A stretch of DNA of 13,203 nucleotides from Gallionellaceae bacterium. GTDB taxonomy: Bacteria; Pseudomonadota; Gammaproteobacteria; Burkholderiales; Gallionellaceae. The position numbers and the translations under genes were made by a program. Below are positions 1-7,380 of the stretch, piece by piece. Every line of letters starts with the position of its first letter. Within the stretch, counting starts at the first letter, position 1. The stretch spans positions 1 to 13,203 of the forward strand of contig JAUSKS010000305.1 in the NCBI GenBank assembly GCA_030646595.1. The letters are read 5' to 3'. The notes under the pieces were generated by a model. The model had not been told where the DNA came from. It ran no database searches and was given only the letters and a program-made list of their open reading frames with translations.

Positions 1-2395
1 TGCTACCCATCATATTGGTAGATGAAGGCCCTCCGGATCCCAGTGGAATGTTGTAGCGCGCATGCAAGGAAATGCTTCCTGCGTCCGGATAACTCAGGGT
101 GAACAAGGCCTGAGAGTTCGCACCAAAGCGCAGGCTGCGAGCGGTATAACTAACAACACCGCTATTCGGGTTGCTGGCAATGTTGGCAGTAACCGCATTG
201 TTGGTAATCGCTACATTCTGCCCGACAATGCAGGTAATGGGATTGTTACATTGCGAAGCCAGGTCAACGGTCACATCCGTGCCGCTGGCAAACGCACCCA
301 CGCAAGCACCGGTGCTGGTATCGGTACGTATCGCTTGCAAGCCGTAGGTGACAGAAGTAACGCCCGCTGTTTGCGGGGCAATGCTGGCCGCCGCAGGGGG
401 TGCGCCACCGTCAGTAATGCGAAACCCCGATGCCGCAAAAACAAGAATGGCATCTTCCGCTGCGGTTGCGGTGCCGGAGGCTTCCGTTATTGTGCCGTTG
501 GTTATGTTGATGTTAACTGTTTCCGCTACCGTATCTTTCAGCCCCAACACCACATCGCCATTATCCGCCGCGACAAAAGTGTACGTCGCCGCGCCATCAT
601 CAGCCGTGCCGTTGACCAATGTTCCCGACCCGGTCACGACAGACCAATCGCCCTTGCCAGTGCTGGTAGAAAGTGTGATGGTGCCGGTATAAGAGGTCGC
701 GATGGCATGTGTGACATCATGCACAGCGACGGTGATGTCCTCGGCCTGGCAATTCACCGCGCTGCCACTGTGGGAAATGGCGAAATGATTAAAGCAAGTG
801 GCTGCAGTATAACCCAGCACGAACTCACCAAAGCCCTGAGCATTGGTAATGCCGGTTGCCTGTGTGCTGGTCGCAGTGCGCGTACCCATGGTCGGCAATA
901 TCCAGGTACCCGCATTTTTTTTGCTTACGATGAAATTGGTGCTGGTCGGATCAACCCCGCTATCCAGATCGCCCGGATTGACGAAGGTAAAAGTCGGGCT
1001 ATAAGTGCTGACGACCATGGTTGCCGGGGTGAGCGTCCAGTAGCGATTGACGCTGCAACTGCCGCCGATGCCAGATGCGGTGTCGGTATGATCTCCGTCA
1101 TCCGTGCGTACTGTCAAAGTACCAGCAGTCGTAACCGAAGCAAATGTGTTGGTCACTGGTGCGTAATTTGTTGTGCCGCCAACCTCCCAGGTACAGGTGA
1201 TAGGCGTACCGGTGGGTACTGGTTTTCTCAAGTTGCCAAACACATGGCCGCCGCCGATGCCGCGCACTACTGCACCGGCGGTATTGCAATTGGGGGTCAT
1301 GATGAGGATGTTGGTACCGGTAGTGATGTTGCCGCTGGTCAGGTTAAGCACACTGGAAACGGTGACGTTATTATTGATGGTCAAGCCGGTGGCGTTATTC
1401 ATCGTCATGTTGGTGAAGGTGGTTGCACCAGTGAGGCTCTGTGCAGTGGTGCCGTTGAAAGTGAAAACCCCGGTGCCGGAATTGAAGGTGCCGCTATTGG
1501 AAAAATTTTCCTTGAGGTTGATCACCGGATTGTTGGTCGTGCCGTTGTAGGTGACACCGGCACCGACCACCGTGAGATTGCCATTTATTGTCAGCGTACC
1601 CGCCAGTAAAGTCTTGGCACCGCTGCCGCTCAGGGTCAGATGGTGATAGGTAGGCGTACCAGCAGATACACTAGGTAACTTTACAGTCTGCGCAGCACCA
1701 TTGTAGTTGACGGTATTTCCTGCTGCCGAAGCATTCAAGATTCCGGTCGTCAATAAATCCCGGCTTATGTTCAGCGTGGAATTGGCAGCGTTGGTCCAGG
1801 TCGAGGCGGCGTTGCCACCTGTCATCTGTGCCACCGTCACCGTGCCATTGTTGGTCACCACGATCCCATTGGAGATGCTGATACGGCTATTCGTGGTATC
1901 GGTAAAGGTGAGGTTGGTGCCGGCCAGTACTGTGGTAGTGTTGCGCAATTCGAAACGGACGTTACCTACCACGTTGCCCACACCGCTTAGGGTTCCGATG
2001 CCGTCTTTGCGTAGAGTCCCCGATCCGTTCCACGTTCCATTGATAACGACGTTGCCATTGTTGTTAATCGTCAGCCTTCTATTATCGTCGTCAAGCTGGC
2101 CAGTGGCGGCAATGGTAAAGCTGCGTGAGTCACGATTACCGCCGTTCAGGCTGACTGTGTGACCAGCAGAGATGATGACATCATCGTTCGCATCGGGAAT
2201 ACCGCCTGGTGCGCCTACACATCCGGTAGCGGCAGTACCCCAAGTATCTTTCGCGTTCCAGTTGCCGCTGGAATCAGAGGTACAAACCGCCGCAAACACG
2301 CCCCCACTCCAGATACTCAGGACAACCAGCAAAATCAATGGGGTCAGACTCAGAAGGGGCAGGTCACGTTTTTCACCACTCAAAATACCGTTCAT
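1..2395 (-). CDS. MshQ-like secreted surface protein (DUF6701), C-terminus outside window
   Basis: An uninterrupted minus-strand frame runs from ATG at 2395 to the window edge (798 codons, no stop). AGGAGA lies just upstream of the ATG. Residues 12-35 form a signal peptide ending VFA before AVC. Residues 36-85 carry a W-rich start and a PDANDDVIISAGHTV motif, as seen at the head of beta-helix surface proteins. A long Asn/Thr/Gly-rich region of probable beta-solenoid repeats follows to about residue 520. From residue 533 (CFNHFAISHSG, NCQAEDITV, TGTITLSTSTGKGDW, then GFRITDGG near 657 and SLHARYNIP near 780) it matches my memory of MshQ-type proteins of MSHA-like type IV pilus loci. The protein is probably exported and cell-surface or pilus associated. 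Usual msh neighbours are not upstream; a toxin-antitoxin-like cassette is. Family assignment is fairly firm; the exact role is unknown. Confidence 0.85.
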   Translation of the reverse strand, partial: MNGILSGEKRDLPLLSLTPLILLVVLSIWSGGVFAAVCTSDSSGNWNAKDTWGTAATGCVGAPGGIPDANDDVIISAGHTVSLNGGNRDSRSFTIAATGQLDDDNRRLTINNNGNVVINGTWNGSGTLRKDGIGTLSGVGNVVGNVRFELRNTTTVLAGTNLTFTDTTNSRISISNGIVVTNNGTVTVAQMTGGNAASTWTNAANSTLNISRDLLTTGILNASAAGNTVNYNGAAQTVKLPSVSAGTPTYHHLTLSGSGAKTLLAGTLTINGNLTVVGAGVTYNGTTNNPVINLKENFSNSGTFNSGTGVFTFNGTTAQSLTGATTFTNMTMNNATGLTINNNVTVSSVLNLTSGNITTGTNILIMTPNCNTAGAVVRGIGGGHVFGNLRKPVPTGTPITCTWEVGGTTNYAPVTNTFASVTTAGTLTVRTDDGDHTDTASGIGGSCSVNRYWTLTPATMVVSTYSPTFTFVNPGDLDSGVDPTSTNFIVSKKNAGTWILPTMGTRTATSTQATGITNAQGFGEFVLGYTAATCFNHFAISHSGSAVNCQAEDITVAVHDVTHAIATSYTGTITLSTSTGKGDWSVVTGSGTLVNGTADDGAATYTFVAADNGDVVLGLKDTVAETVNINITNGTITEASGTATAAEDAILVFAASGFRITDGGAPPAAASIAPQTAGVTSVTYGLQAIRTDTSTGACVGAFASGTDVTVDLASQCNNPITCIVGQNVAITNNAVTANIASNPNSGVVSYTARSLRFGANSQALFTLSYPDAGSISLHARYNIPLGSGGPSSTNMMGS

Positions 2396-2723
2396 TGTTC
2401 ATCTCCTCATGAAGCATAAAACCGCAGGGACGGTTACCGCACACTAGTCTGCACTGAAACCAACTGTCTATAAAAGTCATTTCCGAAGTATCTGCTTCCA
2501 TTGCTTCAACTATCAGTGGGATAAGCCGCCGACCCATGCCATCCTGGATTTTTATAAAACGGAAAATCATCTGGTCTATATGTTCGACCACATCTCGATC
2601 ATTCAGGTGAACGGCAGTGATAGGCAGATAAGGCTTGAGTTTCTCCAGCGCGTTGTGAATGTGAATAAAATTTCCATCCTGCTCGGATAGCGCCGATTTT
2701 ATTTTTTCATGAAGCTCATTCAT
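2373..2723 (-). CDS. HEPN-like partner of MntA-type nucleotidyltransferase, apparently C-terminally truncated
   Basis: The 116-residue frame starts at an ATG that overlaps the stop of the nucleotidyltransferase gene by four bases (ATGA), the usual translational coupling of MNT-HEPN pairs. Residues 1-86 are helical and resemble HEPN partners: LEKLKPYLP, then HIDQMIFRFIKIQDGMG, then a FIDSW segment. In such families I expect about 50-70 more residues with an RX4-6H ribonuclease motif. Here similarity stops at about residue 88 (position 2460) and the tail is an unrelated Cys-rich read-through. It crosses the ribosome binding site and start codon of the MshQ-like gene and ends at 2373. An internal R-x4-H (RDVVEH) exists but sits in the wrong place. 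I infer a broken toxin or partner. Assignment to HEPN rests on recalled motif patterns and context. Confidence 0.6.
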   Translation of the reverse strand: MNELHEKIKSALSEQDGNFIHIHNALEKLKPYLPITAVHLNDRDVVEHIDQMIFRFIKIQDGMGRRLIPLIVEAMEADTSEMTFIDSWFQCRLVCGNRPCGFMLHEEMNNERYFEW

Positions 2724-3017
2724 AACCTGATCCCTTTGGTTTTTGCAACATCATGGATGGGCAGATGCGGGGATACGCCTGTTTTATTAATGACGATGTC
2801 TATCTTTTGGTCACCGAGGCGGTTAACCAGTTCACACCAGAAACGCACTTTTTTCGCATAACTATAGTCTTCCGGCGGCAACTCGACATAGAGATCGATG
2901 TCCCCCCCTTTTTTGGCATCATCTGCGCGCGACCCAAACAGCCACACTGCGACGCGCTTGCCAAAAACAGTGCGCAGTTTCCCTGATTGCCTGCGCTTCA
3001 GCGGTGGCGATTCTCAT
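2720..3017 (-). pseudogene. MntA-type minimal nucleotidyltransferase, frameshifted near the N-terminus
   Basis: The readable core begins at GTG 2947 and gives VWLFGSRADDAKKGGDIDLY, the GS-x9-DxD active-site signature of minimal nucleotidyltransferases that pair with HEPN toxins. The family normally has about 24 residues before this core. An ATG at 3017, overlapping the upstream stop as ATGA, opens MRIATAEAQAIRET in another frame. Dropping one base near 2975 joins it to RTVFGKRVAVWLFGSR and yields a normal 98-residue protein. So the start is 3017 and the gene carries a +1 (or -2) indel. No ATG, GTG or TTG exists in the core frame between the stop at 3014 and GTG 2947, so only a truncated product could be made. 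Family function is AMP-ylation of, or antitoxin action on, the HEPN partner. The indel is not in a homopolymer, which favours a real mutation over a read error. Confidence 0.75.
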
Positions 3018-3193
3018 GGTATCTCAATATGCGACAGCAACTTCTGCACTGTTCCCCCGCCTTGCTTGGCCAAGGCGGGATTTTGCAGCCACATCTGGAT
3101 AAAGAATTCCCGCATTTGTTCGGACTGTGCCAAACGGCTAAGCATCAGATGCTCTGGGATCACGGCACGTACAGAGTGGGCAGGTTCAAACAT
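3014..3193 (-). CDS. Small unknown protein (59 aa) within nucleotidyltransferase cassette
   Basis: I do not recognise this family. The start at 3193 is chosen because GTGGAGAAG lies just upstream. It also overlaps the end of the upstream nucleotidyltransferase by 8 nt (ATGTTTGA), and its own stop overlaps the next ATG as ATGA. A longer reading from 3238 is possible, but its first 15 residues are only the out-of-frame end of the upstream gene. The product is soluble and mainly helical (RLAQSEQMREFFIQMWLQ) with a Gly-rich turn (KQGGG) and no signal peptide. Tight overlap on both sides suggests it belongs functionally to one or both nucleotidyltransferases, for example as a partner of the AbiEii-like one. 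That is inference only. Confidence 0.6.
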   Translation of the reverse strand: MFEPAHSVRAVIPEHLMLSRLAQSEQMREFFIQMWLQNPALAKQGGGTVQKLLSHIEIP

Positions 3194-3687
3194 TCGGGTC
3201 TTCTCCACGTTTGATCTTCTCCAGTGCCACAATATCAAGCTGATCCTTGGGGCGATTCGCGCTACGTTTCATGGTCAGCAAATCTTCAATGGAAGCGATC
3301 CACACTTGCCGGGCAAACAATTGACCTGCAACTGCATTGGCCATAAGTCTATCAAATGGCACTTCCGGACGGACCAGAACGTCCACTACACTACCGCCGA
3401 TGTTCGGTTCTCTCAGCGCAAATGCCAACATGCCTTTTTCACGATGCCACTGGTCAATCTGGCTGGCGTTTCTGAGTGTATCAATCGGCACCGGAATCGC
3501 AGGGACCAAACCGTATTGCTTGGCTACTGCAATAAACCGGAGGAGGTTCTCGTCATGCATTGCTACAACCAGATCAATGTCAAAAGTGGCGCGTAGGAAT
3601 CCATGCAACTGCACTGCCAGTGCCACCGACCAGCACATACTGAACCTGCTCGTCTGACAGTGATTGCAGTAGATCAGCAGTTTTCAT
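3186..3687 (-). pseudogene. AbiEii-like (DUF6036-type) nucleotidyltransferase, frameshifted at the active-site Gly motif
   Basis: Reading from ATG 3687 gives MKTADLLQSL, QVQYVLVGG, then the frame breaks. In the next frame the protein continues LAVQLHGFLRATFDIDLVV and runs to the stop at 3186. Omitting one base (A near 3621) restores VGGLAVQLHG..RATFDID, the standard GG...DxD start of AbiEii/DUF6036-like nucleotidyltransferases, and a 166-residue protein. The rest looks intact: VVDVLVRPEVPFD, then SIEDLLTMKRSANRPKDQLDI (R-x-K-D-x-x-D), typical of the family. The break falls exactly in the Gly motif, so a restart at an internal ATG (3638) would lack the catalytic loop. Such proteins are toxin components or toxin-like enzymes of abortive-infection systems. 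No clear Shine-Dalgarno precedes 3687. The gene leads a four-gene overlapping cassette. Confidence 0.75.
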
Positions 3688-3719
3688 AAGAGGCGTTTAT
3701 GCCAGGAGCAGCAATACCA

Positions 3720-3986
3720 TTACTGCGGCACATAACCCGACGGCATATCTGCCCCACCGCCAAAAAAATAATTCTCCATTTGCGCCGCTAGATATTTGCG
3801 CGCTTGCAGATCGGCCAGACTGAGGCGGTTTTCATTAACCAGCATGGTTTGGTGGCGTATCCATGCCTGCCATGCTTCTTTTGATACGTGTTCGAAAATC
3901 CGTTGCCCCAGCGGGCCGGGATAAGGCATACGTTCCAGCCCTTCCGCTTCTCGTCCCAGTTTTACGCATTGCACCATTCTTGCCAT
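3720..3986 (-). CDS. yggX: YggX, Fe(II)-trafficking / oxidative damage protection protein
   Basis: The 88-residue product has the full YggX pattern: [21 protein letters not shown] at the start with the conserved Cys7, then [38 protein letters not shown] and a short C-terminal tail ending SGYVPQ. Length matches the usual 85-91 residues. YggX is cytosolic and protects iron-sulfur enzymes from oxidative damage, probably through iron handling. GGAGAA lies about 7 bases upstream of the ATG. It is the last gene of the argA-diguanylate cyclase-yggX run, 34 bases after the cyclase stop. No convincing terminator follows before the next gene 32 bases downstream. Confidence 0.95.
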   Translation of the reverse strand: MARMVQCVKLGREAEGLERMPYPGPLGQRIFEHVSKEAWQAWIRHQTMLVNENRLSLADLQARKYLAAQMENYFFGGGADMPSGYVPQ

Positions 3987-4020
3987 TGCTGTTCTCCGTT
4001 TAAATCATTGTGAGCCAAAA

Positions 4021-5679
4021 TCATTGCAGTGTTAACTTACCTTGTCCTGGAGGCGGCGGGGTATATACATACAGGGTATTTTTTCCAGCATGCTTGGCCT
4101 GATACATTGCCCGGTCAGCATGTTGCATCAAGGTAGCCGCAGTGTCGGCATGGTCTGGGTAAAACGCAATGCCAGCACTGCAACACAGATGTACTTCCTG
4201 TCCGTCAAAATAAAAAGTAGCCTGACTGATGGTTTCAATAATCCGTTGCGCCAGCGTTTCAATTTCATGTTGCGCGGCATCGGGTATCAGCATGGCAAAC
4301 TCATCTCCACCCAAACGGCAGACTATTTCAGAGCGCCGTACTTGCCCAGCCAATATTTTGCCGACTTCTTTCAGCACGATATCTCCGGCAGCGTGGCCGA
4401 AGCTGTCATTGACCGGCTTAAAGTCATCCAGATCAAAAAACAGCAAGGTCAGACGCGTGCTATTGCGGTGGGCCTGGGCAAACAAACGCGTCAGTTCATC
4501 TTCAAAGCGACGGCGATTGTATAGCCCGGTGAGTGCATCGCGTTCAGAAAGAAACTGAAAGTACTGCAAATGCTGATGTTCATCGGTGACATCTTCGCAT
4601 AACCATACGCGGCCAATATGGCGCTTGCCGGTTTCATCCGGCACCGGGCAGGAGCGGGCGCGGATGGTGCCGCCACTTTTAAGTTCGATGTCGAATGGCT
4701 GGCTGGCAACATGCATTTCGATGGATTTATTAACCGAATGCAGCGCCACTTCTGCCTGCACCACCTGGCTGTGCAGCCGTGACAGCAGCTCGGTATCAAT
4801 GCAACCGACTACTTTTTCATTCTCATCCAGTTTCCACAAACGGCGGAATTGGTTGTTGCAATATTGAATACGATGCGCGCCATCAGCAAATAACACGCCC
4901 ACTGGCATGATGGATAACAATGCATCCAGACGGGCACGTTCGGAAAACAACTGATGGGCATAAATATTCTGGTGCTCAATGCGACTGCGCAGCATATTGA
5001 CCATGCTGCGGAAGGCATTGTTCAACTGACCCACCTCGTCCACTGAGCGGATATTGGGCAAGTCCACATCCAGGTTGCCCAAGGCAATTAAATTACTGGC
5101 CTCGGTCAGCTTGCGCAGCGGCTTGGTTAACCAGCGCAACAAGAAATACAAGACAACGGCAAACAGGCACAACCACAACAAGGAGGTCCACAGCAATTGC
5201 TGAATAATTTGCTGCGTAAGATTATCGCGCTCACCCACCGGAACACCAAAGCGCAATGACCCGAATGGCTGACCATTTTTAGTCAGCGGCAATACGCTGT
5301 CAAAACAGCTATTATCATCACTTTCGGTAATATCTGTATCCAGTGGCGGCAAGGGTTGATCACGCGCAATGCCCGCTGCCGCCAGCGTTTCTACCTGAGT
5401 ATTTTGAATGGCCAAATAACAGAAGTTATGTTTGGTGTAAGCGTCGTCCAGCAGTTTTTGCAGCGGGCCATATTCCCCGACTATCAAACCCTTGCTGATC
5501 GCCAGGTCCAGCAACATGGCATATTGCCGGGTGTTTTTTTCGGTCTGTTGCAGCATGTCGCGCTTGAATACATGCAGGCCGTTGAAAACCAGCAGCAACA
5601 AGCTGAGCGCAGTCACCAACAGGATGCCGACAAAAAACTTGAGTTGCAGCGAGCGGCTGCGCGGCCATTTAATCGTCAT
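4021..5679 (-). CDS. Membrane-bound diguanylate cyclase (sensor region, HAMP, PAS, GGDEF)
   Basis: The 552-residue protein would make cyclic di-GMP from two GTP. Transmembrane helix 1 is at about 14-34, a periplasmic sensor region at 35-160, helix 2 at 162-184, HAMP at about 181-235 (TKPLRKLTEASN, DEVGQLNNAF), and a PAS-like domain at about 252-375 (LSIMPVGVLFADGAHRIQYCN). The GGDEF domain spans about 385-545 with SERDALTGLYNRRRFED, FFDLDDFKPVNDSFGH and an intact RLGGDEF (GGDEF at 457-461). The product-inhibition site, normally RxxD, reads RRSE (448-451), so feedback may be weak. There is no EAL domain. The periplasmic part has Cys at 87 and 125, perhaps a redox pair. Its ATG overlaps the argA stop by four bases, so the two are translationally coupled. 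The signal sensed is unknown. Confidence 0.93.
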   Translation of the reverse strand: MTIKWPRSRSLQLKFFVGILLVTALSLLLLVFNGLHVFKRDMLQQTEKNTRQYAMLLDLAISKGLIVGEYGPLQKLLDDAYTKHNFCYLAIQNTQVETLAAAGIARDQPLPPLDTDITESDDNSCFDSVLPLTKNGQPFGSLRFGVPVGERDNLTQQIIQQLLWTSLLWLCLFAVVLYFLLRWLTKPLRKLTEASNLIALGNLDVDLPNIRSVDEVGQLNNAFRSMVNMLRSRIEHQNIYAHQLFSERARLDALLSIMPVGVLFADGAHRIQYCNNQFRRLWKLDENEKVVGCIDTELLSRLHSQVVQAEVALHSVNKSIEMHVASQPFDIELKSGGTIRARSCPVPDETGKRHIGRVWLCEDVTDEHQHLQYFQFLSERDALTGLYNRRRFEDELTRLFAQAHRNSTRLTLLFFDLDDFKPVNDSFGHAAGDIVLKEVGKILAGQVRRSEIVCRLGGDEFAMLIPDAAQHEIETLAQRIIETISQATFYFDGQEVHLCCSAGIAFYPDHADTAATLMQHADRAMYQAKHAGKNTLYVYTPPPPGQGKLTLQ

Positions 5680-7094
5680 TGCAGTTTCCGCATGAAAATT
5701 TTGGAACGGCGCTGATAGTTATAAAGCCTTTTCTTCTGCGCTGGCAATTGCCCCACATCGGTTTCCTTAAAACCACGCTCGATAAACCAGTGCGCCGTGC
5801 GCGTAGTCAGTACAAACAGCGTGTGCAAACCTTGCGCCTGGGCTTGCGCAATAATGTGTTTGAGCAGCGCATCGCCGTAGCCCTGGTTGCGGTAGTTGGC
5901 CTGCACCGCAAGACAAGCCAGTTCAGCCGTCTGCTCTTCGGCAAACACATACAATGCCGCGCAGCCGATGATGCGATGGTCATGCTCCAGCACCACAAAG
6001 TGGTCCATCTCACGTTCCAGCAATTCGCGCCCGCGCCGTACCAGCACACCGGCCTCTTCCAGTGGCCGTAGTAATTGCAAAACGCCGCCGACATCGGCGA
6101 TGGTTGCACTGCGCAAAATATTCAGCGTACTTTCCACCAGCATAGTGCCAATGCCGATATCGCTGAATAATTCTTGCAGTATGGCCCCATCCACATGACG
6201 GCTGATCAAATGCGTGCGTGCCACGCCAGCCTCACAGGCGCGCACCGCACATGGCAGAAACAAGGCCACATCCTGTGGCAGCTTGCGCTTGCTGGACAAT
6301 ATCTGGCTGGCGTCAGCCACAGTCAGCTCTCTTAACAACTCACCTTGCTTGTCTTGCACACCATCCGTGTCCATCAGAAAAATCAGCTTGTCCGCATCCA
6401 GCGCAATAGCCGTTTGTGTGGCCACATCTTCCAGCGTGAGATTGAACACCTCACCCGTAGGCGAATATCCCAGCGGGGATAACAACACCACCTCATTGTG
6501 TGCCAGCCGGTCTTTGATCGCGGTGACGTCTACCTTGCGCACACTACCGGTATGCAATAAATCTACTCCGTGAATGACGCCTATAGGCTGGGCCGTGATG
6601 AAATTGCCACCTGCCACCCGAATATCGGCATTGGCCATGGGCGAATTGGCCAAACCCATGGACAGCAGTGCCTCAATCTCCATGCGCACCCGCCCCACCG
6701 CTTCCTTGACACACTGCAAGGTAGCTGCATCGGTCAGACGTATGCCGTGATGATAGTGCCCCTCAAGATTATTGCCGGACAAATGCTGCTCGATTTGCGG
6801 ACGTGCACCATGTACCAGCACCAGGCGCACACCCAGACTGGCCAACAGATTAAAGTCGTGGGTTAACTCGACGAAGCGGCCATCCGCAACCACTTCGCCA
6901 CCAAATGCCACGACGAAGGTGCGCCCACGAAAGGCATTAATGTAAGGAGCAACCGAGCGGAACCAGGCAACGAACTCGGCAGATAGTGCAGAATTGTCGG
7001 CAGACCCCGTATTACCGAGAGGTCGCGAATTATCGGTATCCCGGGGATTATCGAGAACCCGGGGGCTATCCGAAGATATGGAACTGTTGGCCAT
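5676..7094 (-). CDS. argA: N-acetylglutamate synthase (amino-acid N-acetyltransferase)
   Basis: ArgA transfers acetyl from acetyl-CoA to glutamate, the first step of arginine synthesis, and is usually feedback-inhibited by arginine. The 472-residue protein has an amino-acid-kinase-like domain at about 41-310 (FVAWFRSVAPYI, VVAFGGEVVADGRF, LVLVHGARPQIEQHL, LLSPLGYSPTGEVFNL, DADKLIFLMDTDGV). A GNAT domain covers about 325-465 (LACLAVQANYRNQGYGDALL with the acetyl-CoA loop NQGYG, then RTAHWFIERGFKE). The C-terminus YNYQRRSKIFMRKL is typical. It is about 30 residues longer than the classical enzyme because of a low-complexity N-terminus. No in-frame ATG, GTG or TTG lies between 7094 and the conserved EFVAWF, so the long start is forced. 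AAGGAT lies about 12 bases upstream. It heads an operon with the diguanylate cyclase and yggX. Confidence 0.95.
   Translation of the reverse strand: MANSSISSDSPRVLDNPRDTDNSRPLGNTGSADNSALSAEFVAWFRSVAPYINAFRGRTFVVAFGGEVVADGRFVELTHDFNLLASLGVRLVLVHGARPQIEQHLSGNNLEGHYHHGIRLTDAATLQCVKEAVGRVRMEIEALLSMGLANSPMANADIRVAGGNFITAQPIGVIHGVDLLHTGSVRKVDVTAIKDRLAHNEVVLLSPLGYSPTGEVFNLTLEDVATQTAIALDADKLIFLMDTDGVQDKQGELLRELTVADASQILSSKRKLPQDVALFLPCAVRACEAGVARTHLISRHVDGAILQELFSDIGIGTMLVESTLNILRSATIADVGGVLQLLRPLEEAGVLVRRGRELLEREMDHFVVLEHDHRIIGCAALYVFAEEQTAELACLAVQANYRNQGYGDALLKHIIAQAQAQGLHTLFVLTTRTAHWFIERGFKETDVGQLPAQKKRLYNYQRRSKIFMRKLQ
6981..7070 (-). repeat. Five degenerate 18-bp tandem repeats in the 5' end of argA
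   Basis: Read on the minus strand from 7070, five 18-base units start GATAGC, GATAAT, GATAAT, GGTAAT and GACAAT. They encode hexapeptides with consensus D-N-x-R-x-L (for example DSPRVL and DNSRPL). The units are diverged at the DNA level, so the array is not very recent. It makes up residues 9-38 of ArgA, a Ser/Asp/Asn/Pro-rich and probably disordered tail before the kinase-like fold. Confidence 0.75.
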
Positions 7095-7133
7095 ATTTTT
7101 GTCTATATCCTTGCTGGTTTAGGTATAGGTGAA

Positions 7134-7282
7134 TATACATAGTGACATAAATCTACTACGCGAACGAAGGGTTGCGTTGCGCGGTACTCGGAATCCTCAT
7201 GTATGAATCTATACATTCCGGTTCCTGCGTTCCGTGCGCCTTACCCTTCATCCGCTCGCTACGATTTCTGTCGCTATGTATA
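7134..7282. mobile_element. MITE-like palindromic element, about 149 bp
   Basis: The ends are inverted repeats: 7134-7153 matches the reverse complement of 7263-7282 at 18 of 20 positions (outer part TATACATAG). Similarity continues inward more loosely, with GAAGGGT in both arms. The centre is a hairpin, ATGTAT (7199-7204) and ATACAT (7211-7216), flanked by CGGAAT (7189-7194) and ATTCCG (7215-7220). The outermost TA on each side could be a TA target duplication, as made by IS630/mariner-type transposases. No gene lies inside. It occupies half of the argA to copper-operon gap and may affect the argA leader. Its mobile nature is inferred from structure alone. Confidence 0.55.
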
Positions 7283-7311
7283 ATAATGTTAAATCATGCC
7301 ATGAATGTCGG

Positions 7312-7340
7312 TTGTATACTATTGTGGCATCGTTTATAGT
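7312..7340 (+). promoter_or_regulatory. Probable sigma-70 promoter of the copper efflux operon
   Basis: TTGTAT (7312-7317), 17 bases, then TATAGT (7335-7340). The -10 box matches consensus at 5 of 6; the -35 is weak, which would suit an activator-dependent copper-responsive promoter. A short inverted pair ATGCCA (7296-7301) and TGGCAT (7325-7330) overlaps the -35 region and could be part of an operator. The start codon at 7381 lies about 40 bases downstream. Confidence 0.45.
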
Positions 7341-7380
7341 GCTTGGACACGGTTTGTTACTTGGGATTCCTTGACTGATC

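Noticed and set aside
62-1609. A 515-codon plus-strand open frame
   Set aside because: It is the exact codon-register antisense of the MshQ-like gene, and its translation is a low-meaning Gly/Arg/Ala mix. The minus frame has a signal peptide, ribosome binding site and family motifs.
1707-2447. Several plus-strand frames opposite the start of the MshQ-like gene
   Set aside because: They have no family features and lie opposite the Asn/Thr-rich coding region; they are composition shadows.
2898-3596. A 232-codon plus-strand frame across the nucleotidyltransferase cassette
   Set aside because: It runs antisense to recognisable nucleotidyltransferase motifs (GSRADD...DID and RATFDID), and its own product is Cys/His-rich without domain features.
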